47,732 nucleotides of DNA from Candidatus Schekmanbacteria bacterium. GTDB lineage: Bacteria > CSSED10-310 > JACPHN01. The notes under the pieces were generated by a model. It did not search any database. It was given only the letters and a program-made list of their open reading frames with translations, and had not been told where the DNA came from. The stretch is taken from NCBI GenBank assembly GCA_016188575.1, contig JACPHN010000064.1, forward strand, positions 1-47,732. The letters run 5' to 3'. Each line of letters starts with the position of its first letter. Position 1 is the stretch's first letter. Position numbers and translations under genes: made by a program. Below are positions 16,133-23,818 of this stretch, one piece after another.

Positions 16133-18208
16133 TCACGGCGCCACGCCGAGTTGCCACCACAGAAAACCCAAATCGTCCGCAGCCTGCTCGATCCGCTTGT
16201 TGTGAGGCGTCCCCGGCCCATGCCCGGAATCGCGTTCGACGCGAAGCAGAATCGGCCGAACGCTGGCGGGAGCCGACGTCGCGGCCTGCAGCGCCGCCGC
16301 CATCTTCCGCGCGTGCAGGGGATGCACGCGACAGTCGTTCTCCGCGCTCGTCAAGAGCATCGCCGGGTAGGCGATGTCGGCCGCGACGCGATGGTAAGGC
16401 GAATATCGCCAAAGCCACGCGAATTGCTGCTCGTCCTCCGAGCTGCCGTACTCGGGAATCCAGTACCGCGCCATGAGAAATCGGTGATACCGCAGCATGT
16501 CCAGCAGGGGGACGTGGCACACGACCGCGCGCGCGAGCTCCGGTCGCTGCGTGCCGACCGCCGCGACCAGGAGCCCGCCGTTGGACCGTCCCACCAGACC
16601 GAGGCGCTCGGGGCACGTGTATCCTTCGTCGCAAAGGTATTCCGCAGCGGCGATGGCGTCATCGAACACGTTCTGCTTGTTTTCGAGCATCCCGGCGCGG
16701 TGCCACTCTTCTCCGCGCTCCCCCCCGCCGCGCAGATGTCCGAAAGCGTACACGCCGCCCCGCTCGACCCAGGCGGCGACCTCGGGGCGGAAGGTCGGCT
16801 CCATGGAGATTCCGAAGCCGCCGTACCCTTCCAGGACAGTGGGATTGTCGCCGCAGCGGCGCACGCCGTCCGCGTGAATGATGACCATGCCGACCTTCTC
16901 ACCGTCCCGCGAGCGGTACGTGACGTGCCTGATCACGGGCCGATTGGGGCCGACGGGAACGTCCGCCTGCCACCAGATGTCCATTTCGGCGGAGCGGAAA
17001 TCGACCTTGAAAATCGCGCGCGGCTCGACGTAGCTCTCATGCGCGAGGAATCCGCCGGTGCGGTCCGCATTGGCGCTCAGGGTCGCGCTGCCCGCGCCCG
17101 GCACTGGTAGCTCGCCGAGCGCCGTTCCGTGCAGATCGAAACGGTCGATCCGGCTGACGGCGAAAGACGTGGAGCATACCAGCACCAAGCCGCGCGCAAG
17201 GATAACCGCGCCGATGGCGGCATCCCGCCGTGCGGCCAAGAATGGCCGCCAGCGGTCGCGCTGGGGCGCGTTCAGATCGACGGCGTAGATCATGCCCATG
17301 GGGGCGCCGAGAGTCGTGCGCAGATACAGCGTGTCTCCGTGCACCGGCCCCGCGAAAGTCGCGCGCTCCCCGACGGCGATCTCGCGCCGGAAAAACGCAC
17401 CGGTCCGCCGCCACTCGTCGAGGTCGACGACCCACAGGTCGTTGGCATCGGTGCCGGTCGCGTAGGAGACCAGCAGCCATCGGCCATCGTCACTGATCGC
17501 GCTATCCGGCCCCCAGGTCGTCGAGTACTGTTCCAGAAAGACGGGATCGTGCCGGTAGTGAGTCCCGACGGCGTGAAAGCGGAGCGCGTAGGAGTACGGG
17601 TCGGTGCGCACCGAGCGCGAAAGGTAGAAGAACCCGGTGCCGTCAGCCAGCCACTGGACGCTCTGCACGCTGTTGGGGATGGCGTCGGCGCGCCAGCGCC
17701 CGGTGCCGGCGTCAATCAAGTAGAGCGTGTCGTGCTCGTCGCCGCGGTCGGCGAGACCGACGGCAACGAGGCTTCCAAGCGGGCAAGGTGCAAACCAACT
17801 CAGCGCCGCAAGCCCGCCCGGTTCGAGGCCGGCGGGGTCGAGGAGCAGGCGCGGCGAAGCCGCCGGCCCATCGGCGACCCACAGGCAATTCTGGTTCCGC
17901 CCGGCCTCCAGTCGCCTGAAGAAGAGGCGGTTGCGCCTCATCACGGGGAGCTCCACCAGGTCGGTGCGATAGAGCTCGGCAAGGCGGGTGGCGACGGCTT
18001 CCCGGCCGGGGATGGCGTCGAGACACTTTCGGGCGTAACGGTTCTGCGCTTCCGTCCACGCCGCGACGCGCTGATCGAGGGTCTCACTGGCACTGCCCGC
18101 GCACCCGTCCTCGCCTTCGAGCCACCGGTACGGGTCGCGCACCGGATGCCCAAAGTACACGTCCACGACGTCGTCGGTCGGGGTGACGGGATAGTCGTCG
18201 TTGCGCAC
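16133..18208 (-). CDS. Prolyl oligopeptidase family protein (S9A), intact
   Basis: 691 residues, close to the usual size of prolyl oligopeptidases. The GTG at 18208 is chosen because AGGAGG stands 9 bases upstream; the open frame runs 20 codons further without a ribosome site. The N-terminal PYRWLEGEDG matches the family DPYRWLE start, and a seven-bladed propeller region follows. The C-terminal hydrolase has Ser542 in GRSNGGLLVAAV, Asp in ENDCRVHPLHARKM and His in ERDSGHGPGTPH. It has no signal peptide, so unlike the copy at 2670 it should be cytoplasmic. It heads the CsgG-like operon. A link to processing exported peptides is possible but speculative. Confidence 0.92.
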   Translation of the reverse strand: MRNDDYPVTPTDDVVDVYFGHPVRDPYRWLEGEDGCAGSASETLDQRVAAWTEAQNRYARKCLDAIPGREAVATRLAELYRTDLVELPVMRRNRLFFRRLEAGRNQNCLWVADGPAASPRLLLDPAGLEPGGLAALSWFAPCPLGSLVAVGLADRGDEHDTLYLIDAGTGRWRADAIPNSVQSVQWLADGTGFFYLSRSVRTDPYSYALRFHAVGTHYRHDPVFLEQYSTTWGPDSAISDDGRWLLVSYATGTDANDLWVVDLDEWRRTGAFFRREIAVGERATFAGPVHGDTLYLRTTLGAPMGMIYAVDLNAPQRDRWRPFLAARRDAAIGAVILARGLVLVCSTSFAVSRIDRFDLHGTALGELPVPGAGSATLSANADRTGGFLAHESYVEPRAIFKVDFRSAEMDIWWQADVPVGPNRPVIRHVTYRSRDGEKVGMVIIHADGVRRCGDNPTVLEGYGGFGISMEPTFRPEVAAWVERGGVYAFGHLRGGGERGEEWHRAGMLENKQNVFDDAIAAAEYLCDEGYTCPERLGLVGRSNGGLLVAAVGTQRPELARAVVCHVPLLDMLRYHRFLMARYWIPEYGSSEDEQQFAWLWRYSPYHRVAADIAYPAMLLTSAENDCRVHPLHARKMAAALQAATSAPASVRPILLRVERDSGHGPGTPHNKRIEQAADDLGFLWWQLGVAP

Positions 18209-18246
18209 GATGTAATGCCTCCTGGCTGGCGGTTTCGCGGTTGCTG

Positions 18247-18255
18247 AGCATAACA
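18247..18255 (-). promoter_or_regulatory. Extended -10 promoter for the POP/CsgG operon
   Basis: The minus strand reads TGTTATGCT, that is TGn plus TATGCT, with no strong -35. Transcription would begin near 18240, leaving about 32 bases that include the AGGAGG of the GTG at 18208. Confidence 0.4.
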
Positions 18256-18288
18256 CGGGGTGCGACAAAACTCGACACCGCGCAGGAC

Positions 18289-18317
18289 TTGGAAAACGCC
18301 CGTGGCGCCGCTATGCT
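18289..18317 (+). promoter_or_regulatory. Sigma70-type promoter for the T2SSF-hisG-hisC operon
   Basis: TTGGAA, 17-base spacer, TATGCT. The predicted start near 18324 supports translation from 18361 or 18346 rather than from the earlier in-frame starts that lie in or before the promoter. It is divergent from the promoter at 18247-18255. Confidence 0.5.
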
Positions 18318-18360
18318 GGCCTCACCAACAGTAGCTTTCAATGGCGTGAGCATACCGGCG

Positions 18361-19419
18361 ATGCGATTCGTTCAAGATCTCTTCTTCCCCACTCTGACCG
18401 CGCGCGAGCGCGCCGAGCTCTACGCACGGCTGCGCGATCTGATCGATTCCGGGCTGACGCTGCAGGCGGCGATGCAGCGAGCGGTCGGCAGCGGTGACCG
18501 CAATGCGCGGCTACTCGGCCCGCTGCGCGAGCTCGTAGCGGAGGGCGCGGCCATTTCCGTGGCGATGGAGCAGGTTGTGGGCGACTTCTCACCGCTCGAG
18601 CAGGGGCTGGTCGCCGCCGGCGAGGAGTCGGGTCGGTTGCCCGAGGCTTTCGGACGCCTTTCCGAGCACTTCGAGCGCCTGGACGGCTACGGGAAGCTCG
18701 CCGTGCAGGGCGTCGCGCCGCCGGCAATCGCCCTGATCCTCGCCATCTTCGCCTTTTCCATTCCCAACTTCCTGCTCGGCGGCATCGCCTCCTATCTCAA
18801 CGCGACCGTGGTGCCTCTGGGCGGGCTGGCGATCGTGCTCGCCATTCTCTCCCGAGTGCTCCACGCCGCCGGACAACATGGGGCACCGCGACTCCTGCTC
18901 CATCGGTTCGTACTGGCGGTGCCGTTCTTCGGGAGCCTGTTCCGGCAGGTCGCGCTTGCCAGCTACTGCGACGCGCTGGCCGCGCTATGGGGGGCGGGCG
19001 TGCCCGCCCCGCGCAGCTTCGAGCTGGCCGCCGGAGCGGCGGGTAACACCGTGATCGCCGCACGGCTTCTCGAGGCCGTCCCGCTCGTCGCCTCGGGGAG
19101 CTCGGTCGAGAAGGCCCTCGCGAGCACGCGCTTACTGCCGCCGGAGGTCCTGGACGCGATCGCTGTCGGTGAGGAAACGGGGCGGCTCGAGCATGGCTTG
19201 CAGCGCATGGCGACCACCATGCAGCGCAAGGTCGAAGCCCGCTTGCAAAACACCTTGCCCTCGCTGTGCCGGGCCCTCGCCGTGCCGATCGTGGTGTTCT
19301 ATGTCTTTTTCAAGCTGTGGACATTGATTCCGCTGTTCGTGGCAAAAGGCTCCTCGTACGTCGAGGAAAATGTGCTGACGCGAATTTCGCGCATCCTAGA
19401 CAGACTCTTGAAGAAATAA
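18361..19419 (+). CDS. Type II secretion / type IV pilus F-family (GspF/PilC) membrane protein
   Basis: 352 residues with two T2SSF repeats. Repeat 1 contains LRDLIDSGLTLQAAMQ and GDFSPLEQGLVAAGEESGRLPEAF. Repeat 2 contains ALAALWGAGVPAPRSFELAA and LPPEVLDAIAVGEETGRLEHGLQRMA. Hydrophobic segments lie at ~122-150, ~157-177 and ~312-335. Such proteins are inner-membrane platforms that bind the secretion ATPase. Here no GspE, GspG or other secretion gene is nearby; instead hisG begins two bases after the stop. The ATG at 18361 is preferred because the promoter lies just upstream; the GTG at 18346 is an alternative. Neither has a clear ribosome site. Confidence 0.85.
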   Translation: MRFVQDLFFPTLTARERAELYARLRDLIDSGLTLQAAMQRAVGSGDRNARLLGPLRELVAEGAAISVAMEQVVGDFSPLEQGLVAAGEESGRLPEAFGRLSEHFERLDGYGKLAVQGVAPPAIALILAIFAFSIPNFLLGGIASYLNATVVPLGGLAIVLAILSRVLHAAGQHGAPRLLLHRFVLAVPFFGSLFRQVALASYCDALAALWGAGVPAPRSFELAAGAAGNTVIAARLLEAVPLVASGSSVEKALASTRLLPPEVLDAIAVGEETGRLEHGLQRMATTMQRKVEARLQNTLPSLCRALAVPIVVFYVFFKLWTLIPLFVAKGSSYVEENVLTRISRILDRLLKK

Positions 19420-19421
19420 TC

Positions 19422-20294
19422 ATGTCGTTCGTCGGCCAGACACTCAAGTTGGTCTTGCCCAAAGGCCGGATCGCGGACAAGGTCTACGCGCTTCTTGGAG
19501 AGGTCGGATATCGACTGGAGGCGCTGGATCGCAGCTATCGGCCGAAATGCTCGGTGCCGGGAGTGGAGGTGAAGCTGCTCAAGCCGCAGATTATCCCCAC
19601 GCTCCTGGCGCTCGGGCGTCACGACATCGGATTCGCCGGGCACGACTGGGTGGTGGAGCAGGGCGCGGAGCTCGTCGAGCTCATGGACACGGGGTTCGAT
19701 CCGGTGCGCATCGTGGCGGCGGTCCCGGAGGCGATGGGTGGAAGCTGGCGAGAGCTGGGCAGGCCGCTGGTCATCGCGACCGAATACGAGCGGTTGGCGC
19801 GGCGTTTCGTGGAGGAAAATGGGCTCGACGCGGTCGTCGTCCAGACCCACGGCGCAACCGAGGTTTTCCCTCCGGAAGACGCCGACATGATCATCGACAA
19901 CACGGCGACAGGGCAGACGCTCGCGCAGAATGGGCTCGTGGAAGTAGCGGCGATTCTGGAGTCATCGACGCGGCTACTGGCGCGAAGAGACATCCGGCAG
20001 GCGCCGCCGCCGCTATGGGAACGCATCGAGGACATGGTCGCGCTGGTGCAGGGCGTGCTGCGCGCCAGACACAAGGTTCTGCTCGAGATGAACGTCCGGC
20101 GGGAGCACCTGGAGCAGGTGGTGAGGGCATTGCCGGCAATGCGGTCGCCGACGGTTGCTTCGTTGCACTCGTCTGATGGCTTCGCGATCAAGGTAGCGGT
20201 CGATCGCGCCGATGTGCGCACGCTGGTTCCCGTCATCCGCGCTCTGGGGGCCACGGACATTCTTCAATTCAGCGTGGACATGATCGTTCCATGA
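19422..20294 (+). CDS. hisG: ATP phosphoribosyltransferase, long form
   Basis: Catalyses the first step of histidine synthesis, joining ATP and PRPP. The 290-residue chain starts LKLVLPKGRI, the family N-terminus, and includes HDIGFAGHDWV and the PRPP-binding-like DMIIDNTATGQTLAQNGL. The last ~75 residues (LLEMNVRREHLEQVV ... IRALGATDILQFSVDMIVP) are the regulatory ACT-like domain that marks the long, histidine-inhibited form, so no HisZ subunit is needed. It lies 2 bases after the GspF-like gene and overlaps hisC by the ATGA tetranucleotide. The rest of the his pathway is not in the window. Confidence 0.93.
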   Translation: MSFVGQTLKLVLPKGRIADKVYALLGEVGYRLEALDRSYRPKCSVPGVEVKLLKPQIIPTLLALGRHDIGFAGHDWVVEQGAELVELMDTGFDPVRIVAAVPEAMGGSWRELGRPLVIATEYERLARRFVEENGLDAVVVQTHGATEVFPPEDADMIIDNTATGQTLAQNGLVEVAAILESSTRLLARRDIRQAPPPLWERIEDMVALVQGVLRARHKVLLEMNVRREHLEQVVRALPAMRSPTVASLHSSDGFAIKVAVDRADVRTLVPVIRALGATDILQFSVDMIVP

Positions 20295-21382
20295 CGCTTG
20301 CTTCGCCGCCACCGCGTCCGCGTCCCGTGATTGCGGCGATGGCCGCCTATCGGCCGCCGCTCGAGGGGCGGCGCGGGGCGGCGTTGCGACTGGATTTCAA
20401 CGAACGCTCGGGCCCTGCACCGGTGGCGGCCATGGCGGCGCTGCGAGCGCTCGCGGGGGAAAGCGTTGCCGCATACCCCGAGTACGAGGCGTACGAGCGC
20501 CGCCTGGCGCGTTGGCTCGGCGTGGCGGAGAGCTGTGTACTGCCCACCAACGCCACCGACGAGGGCATTCAGGTGGTCGCCCTGACCTTTGTCGACCCTG
20601 GGCAAAAGGTGTTGCTGGCGGAGCCGACTTTCGCGATGTTCCGCGTCTACGCTCAGATTTCAGGCGCCCAGGTCGTCTCGGTGCCGTACGTGGAACCCGA
20701 TCTCGCCTTTCCCGCGGATCTTTTCCTCCACCATCTGGCGACGGACATGGACATTCGCGTCGCGGTGCTCGTCGATCCCAACAACCCGACTGCCACCGAC
20801 CTTGACAGCGAGCTGGTCGCGCGCGTCTGTGCGACGAGGCCCGACGTGGCCGTATTGGTTGACGAGGCCTACGGCGCCTTTACGAGGCGCACCTCCATTC
20901 CGCTGATTGCGCGCCATGCCAACCTGATCGTGAGTCAGACATTCAGCAAGGCGCACGGGTTGGCGGGGCTGCGTATCGGTCACCTCGTCTCGTGCGCGGA
21001 CAACATCGCCGCGCTACGCAAGGTGCGCTCTCCATACAGCGTCAATATCGCGGCGATGGCCGCTGCCGCCGCGCTCATGGATCAGGAGGTGGAGGACCGC
21101 GACCCCTATGTGCGGCAGTGCCTCGAGGGGCGTGATCTGCTAGCGGCGGGTCTGCGGGTCCGTGGTATCCGCGTGCGCCGCGCGGGCGCCAACTTCGTGC
21201 TCGCGGATTTCGGCGCGGCCGCGGCCGCAGTCGGCTCTGCCTTGCGTGCCCACGGCGTCCTCGTCCGCGACCGCTCCAGCGATCCCGGCCTGGCCGGCCA
21301 CGTGCGCATTACCGCGGCGCCTCCCGATGACATCGCTGGCTTCTTCGAGGTGCTCGATCGGATCGCTCCCACCTGGCGCTAA
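20291..21382 (+). CDS. hisC: Histidinol-phosphate aminotransferase
   Basis: PLP-dependent class I/II aminotransferase of 363 residues that converts imidazole-acetol phosphate to histidinol phosphate. Visible features are LDFNERSGP near the start, AYPEYEAYERRLARWLGV, the cofactor-binding DPNNPTATD, VDEAYGAF, and the Schiff-base lysine K220 in SQTFSKAHGLAGLRIGH, followed by the substrate-phosphate region RKVRSPYSVN. The start overlaps the hisG stop (ATGA), which supports assignment to histidine synthesis rather than another aminotransferase. The reading frame ends shortly before a 500-base region of weak coding potential. Confidence 0.88.
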   Translation: MTLASPPPRPRPVIAAMAAYRPPLEGRRGAALRLDFNERSGPAPVAAMAALRALAGESVAAYPEYEAYERRLARWLGVAESCVLPTNATDEGIQVVALTFVDPGQKVLLAEPTFAMFRVYAQISGAQVVSVPYVEPDLAFPADLFLHHLATDMDIRVAVLVDPNNPTATDLDSELVARVCATRPDVAVLVDEAYGAFTRRTSIPLIARHANLIVSQTFSKAHGLAGLRIGHLVSCADNIAALRKVRSPYSVNIAAMAAAAALMDQEVEDRDPYVRQCLEGRDLLAAGLRVRGIRVRRAGANFVLADFGAAAAAVGSALRAHGVLVRDRSSDPGLAGHVRITAAPPDDIAGFFEVLDRIAPTWR

Positions 21383-21479
21383 AGCCCATGGGCGCGGGGT
21401 TCGATAAGAAGTCGGCGCGGCGCCGTCTTCCGAGGAAACTGGGCGCCAAGCGCCGCCGCCCGAGCAGGAGAGCCGTGGG

Positions 21480-21758
21480 ATGTTTCGCAGAGCCGCAGAC
21501 CAACGATCGGTGCGCGCCTATGCCGAGGTTACGGTGCGCGTCTATTCCTCCGATGGACGAGACCGCAGCGAAAGCCTGTTCGCGCTCATGAAAACCAATC
21601 TGCGGAGCGCGGACGCCCTGGCAGTCGAGCAGGCAGGCACCGGGCACCATGTATGCACGGCATCGCTTCCGGGAACGGATTGGCCGGGCGCCGAACGCGT
21701 CGAGCAGAAACTTGCCGACTTGCTGTCTCAGGTTCAATGGGTGCGCCGAACCGAGTGA
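21480..21758 (+). CDS. Possible small protein, unknown
   Basis: 92 residues (MFRRAADQRSVRAYAEVT...). AGGAG lies 10 bases before the ATG. The predicted content is a beta strand pair (AYAEVTVRVYSSDG), a helix and an amphipathic C-terminal helix (RVEQKLADLLSQVQWV). Codon third positions are moderately GC-rich, a little below the neighbouring genes. It lies in the otherwise empty 503 bases between hisC and the SDR gene. I recognise no family, and it may be a chance frame. Confidence 0.4.
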   Translation: MFRRAADQRSVRAYAEVTVRVYSSDGRDRSESLFALMKTNLRSADALAVEQAGTGHHVCTASLPGTDWPGAERVEQKLADLLSQVQWVRRTE

Positions 21759-21795
21759 CCTCATCGCGCCGGCCCGTGTAGCGGCCGGGCCGACC

Positions 21796-21824
21796 TTGAC
21801 GCCGCGCATCAAACGCTCTACGAT
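21796..21824 (+). promoter_or_regulatory. Sigma70-type promoter for the SDR reductase gene
   Basis: TTGACG, 17-base spacer, TACGAT. Transcription would start near 21831, about 55 bases before the ATG at 21886. Confidence 0.6.
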
Positions 21825-21885
21825 CCGCATTCTCGCACGAGTATTGGCGGCGGCGGCGCGTTCATTTCCTGAATGGAGAAGGAAG

Positions 21886-23097
21886 ATGGCGGAAGAGAGC
21901 ACGAAGGGAGCACCAAGACACGGCGCCGAGGGTGGCAATGCAGGGGGAACGACGCGGCGCTTGCGATCACCCCGGAAAACCGCGGAGACGCCCAAGGGGG
22001 CCGCGAACGGCCTGGAGCGCGGGGGAATTTTCCTTACGGGAGTGCCGGGTTTCATCGGCAAGCGACTGGCGCGGCAACTGCTCGACGTTCACGCCGGCCA
22101 CCCGGCTTTTTTCCTGGTCGAGCCACGCATGATGGCGCAGGCCGAAAAGTGGATCGAAGAGATCCGCGGCGACAGTCCCGAGCGAGCTGCGCAGGTCCGC
22201 CTGCTGGCCGGCGACATCACCGCTTCGAACTGCGGTCTCGAGGGTGCGGCGCTCGAGGAAGTTCTCACGCAAACGCGGCACATGTTCCACCTCGCGGCCA
22301 TCTACGATCTGACCGTAGGACGGTCCATCGCCGTGAAAGTGAATGTCGAAGGCACCCGGAACGTCCTGGATCTCGCGGCGCAGATGCCCAACCTGCTGCG
22401 CCTCAACTACATCAGCACGTGCTTTGTGGCCGGCGACCGAAAGGGCGTCGTCATGGAGAGCGAGCTCGACGAAGGACAGCTCTTCAAGAACTTCTACGAG
22501 GAGACCAAGTTTCTTGCGGAAGTCGAGGTGCGGCGCCGATTCGCTGAAATACCGATCGTGGTGTATCGGCCGGCGATCGTGGTCGGAGATTCCAGGACCG
22601 GAGAGACCGACAAGTTCGACGGGCCGTATTACGCGTTTCGCGCTTCCTACATGGGGCTGCTCGTGGTCCGCCCGGGTGCCTGCAAGGCGCCGGTGAATAT
22701 CGTGCCGGTGGATTTCATTGTCGACGCCATCCGCGCGTTGTCGATCAAGGATGGATTGGACGGGATGACCTTCCAGCTCGTCGATCCTGCGACACCGCGG
22801 GCGACGGAAGTGATCGACATGATCGCCGAGCGCATCGGCTCCCCGTCGCCGAAGCTCCGAGTGCCGGCATTCCTGTTCACCGGCGCGCTGCGCTCGGAGA
22901 AAATCTCGGCGATGCTCGGCATTCCGCGCCAGGTTCTCGACTATTTCAACCATGGCGTCGTTTTCGACACCCAGAACACCCAGTGGGCGTTGGAGGGCAC
23001 GGGCGTGAGCTGCCCGCCGTTTGGCTCCTACATCAATAACTTGCTCGCGTTCTATCGGCAGAAGGCTCTGGCCACGCTGCCCTGGAGGATCGCCTGA
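21886..23097 (+). CDS. Extended SDR family NAD(P)-dependent oxidoreductase (thioester/fatty-acyl reductase-like)
   Basis: 403 residues. A strong GGAGAAGGA precedes the ATG. The first ~45 residues are a charged, disordered leader. Then comes the nucleotide-binding GIFLTGVPGFIGKRLARQLL (GxxGFxG), VRLLAGDIT, HLAAIYDLTVG and NVEGTRNVLDLA, typical of the male-sterility/carboxylic acid reductase R-domain branch. The catalytic Ser is in NYISTCFVAG and the YxxxK pair in FYEETKFLAEVEV. The C-terminal third is a substrate domain of the epimerase/acyl-reductase type. It probably reduces or modifies an acyl-thioester or lipid intermediate, but the substrate is unknown. It is a single gene behind its own promoter. 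Confidence 0.82.
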   Translation: MAEESTKGAPRHGAEGGNAGGTTRRLRSPRKTAETPKGAANGLERGGIFLTGVPGFIGKRLARQLLDVHAGHPAFFLVEPRMMAQAEKWIEEIRGDSPERAAQVRLLAGDITASNCGLEGAALEEVLTQTRHMFHLAAIYDLTVGRSIAVKVNVEGTRNVLDLAAQMPNLLRLNYISTCFVAGDRKGVVMESELDEGQLFKNFYEETKFLAEVEVRRRFAEIPIVVYRPAIVVGDSRTGETDKFDGPYYAFRASYMGLLVVRPGACKAPVNIVPVDFIVDAIRALSIKDGLDGMTFQLVDPATPRATEVIDMIAERIGSPSPKLRVPAFLFTGALRSEKISAMLGIPRQVLDYFNHGVVFDTQNTQWALEGTGVSCPPFGSYINNLLAFYRQKALATLPWRIA

Positions 23098-23234
23098 GGG
23101 TGAAGCCCGGCGCGACCTGGCGCAAGGCATGGCCGCCGTAGATCAGCGCCAGTCCCTGGCGCATGGCGGGTGTGCGGCCACCTCCCTCATTGCGTGACGA
23201 AAGGTCTCGGTGCAATCAGGCGCCGCTTCCCGGG

Positions 23235-23263
23235 TGGAAGTGCCGCCGCAAACGAGATAAGAT
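23235..23263 (+). promoter_or_regulatory. Possible promoter for the zinc-ribbon gene
   Basis: TGGAAG, 17-base spacer, TAAGAT. The -10 is good and the -35 weak. It is placed about 43 bases before the ATG at 23306. Confidence 0.35.
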
Positions 23264-23305
23264 CATGAACGTGTCGCCAGTTGACCCAACAGGGGGAGAA
23301 GCATC

Positions 23306-23524
23306 ATGACAGAGGAACCGTATGAGCCGGTTGGAAGCGAGGCCGAATATACGCTGGAAGTTCCGCTCCGGTGTCCGCACTGCCATCAATCGATCACGAC
23401 TTTCGAAGTGGTCCGGCTGCTCCGCACGCGGGTCAACTTTGTGTCCTCACTGCCGCGGCGCGGGCGTGTGATCATCTGTCCCGAGTGCCGCGGGATCCTC
23501 TCGGCGGAGCTTGGGCTGGCCTGA
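23306..23524 (+). CDS. Small zinc-ribbon protein
   Basis: 72 residues with two CxxC pairs, C23/C26 (LRCPHCHQS) and C58/C61 (IICPECRGI), about 30 residues apart, expected to bind one zinc. Between them is a basic strand-rich region (VVRLLRTRVNFVSSLPRRGR). GGGGAG lies 7 bases before the ATG. It stands alone with its own weak promoter. No family beyond zinc ribbon is recognised; a nucleic-acid or protein-contact role is typical of such proteins but unproven here. Confidence 0.75.
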   Translation: MTEEPYEPVGSEAEYTLEVPLRCPHCHQSITTFEVVRLLRTRVNFVSSLPRRGRVIICPECRGILSAELGLA

Positions 23525-23601
23525 GCAGGTCTGTGCAGGCGAGGAAGGCAGGTGTTGCCTGGGTTCCCCGCCTGTTCGACTGCAAGCTGGGCGGAAGGCG
23601 C

Positions 23602-23658
23602 ATCACGAAGGCCCCCGACCTCGCCTCGCCTCGCCTCGCCAGCGGGGGAAGGGATGAG
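23602..23658 (-). repeat. Dispersed palindromic repeat, copy A
   Basis: Read on the minus strand it runs CTCATCCCTTCCCCCGCTGG, then GCGAGGCGAGG, and ends TCGGGGGCCTTCGTGAT. The same order of blocks occurs at 44624-44720. The minus-strand translation gives HPFPRWRGEARRGRG, the kind of peptide produced by REP-like elements seen widely in GC-rich genomes. On the plus strand it includes three CTCGC units. It lies in the 294-base gap between the zinc-ribbon and kinase genes. Confidence 0.6.
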
Positions 23659-23733
23659 TGACGACCGTCTCGACCGCGGATCCCCTGGTCCGCCTCCGCA
23701 GGTGGGCGATGGCTGCAGGAAATGCCTGCGCTA

Positions 23734-23762
23734 TTGTGTCCGCTCCGGGCCTCATGTAAAAT
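23734..23762 (+). promoter_or_regulatory. Sigma70-type promoter for the NHL-kinase operon
   Basis: TTGTGT, 17-base spacer, TAAAAT. Transcription would start near 23769, about 50 bases before the GTG at 23819. Confidence 0.65.
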
Positions 23763-23818
23763 CGCGGTCGGCGAAATGACGGTCTGGCTAACCCGCCATA
23801 GCCTCTTGCGAGACGCCT

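Noticed and set aside
17129-18247. A 372-codon plus-strand frame opposite the second prolyl oligopeptidase
   Set aside because: Shadow of a gene with a complete catalytic triad.
21309-22061. A 250-codon minus-strand frame across the gap between hisC and the SDR gene
   Set aside because: It overlaps both flanking genes antisense and lacks protein-like content.
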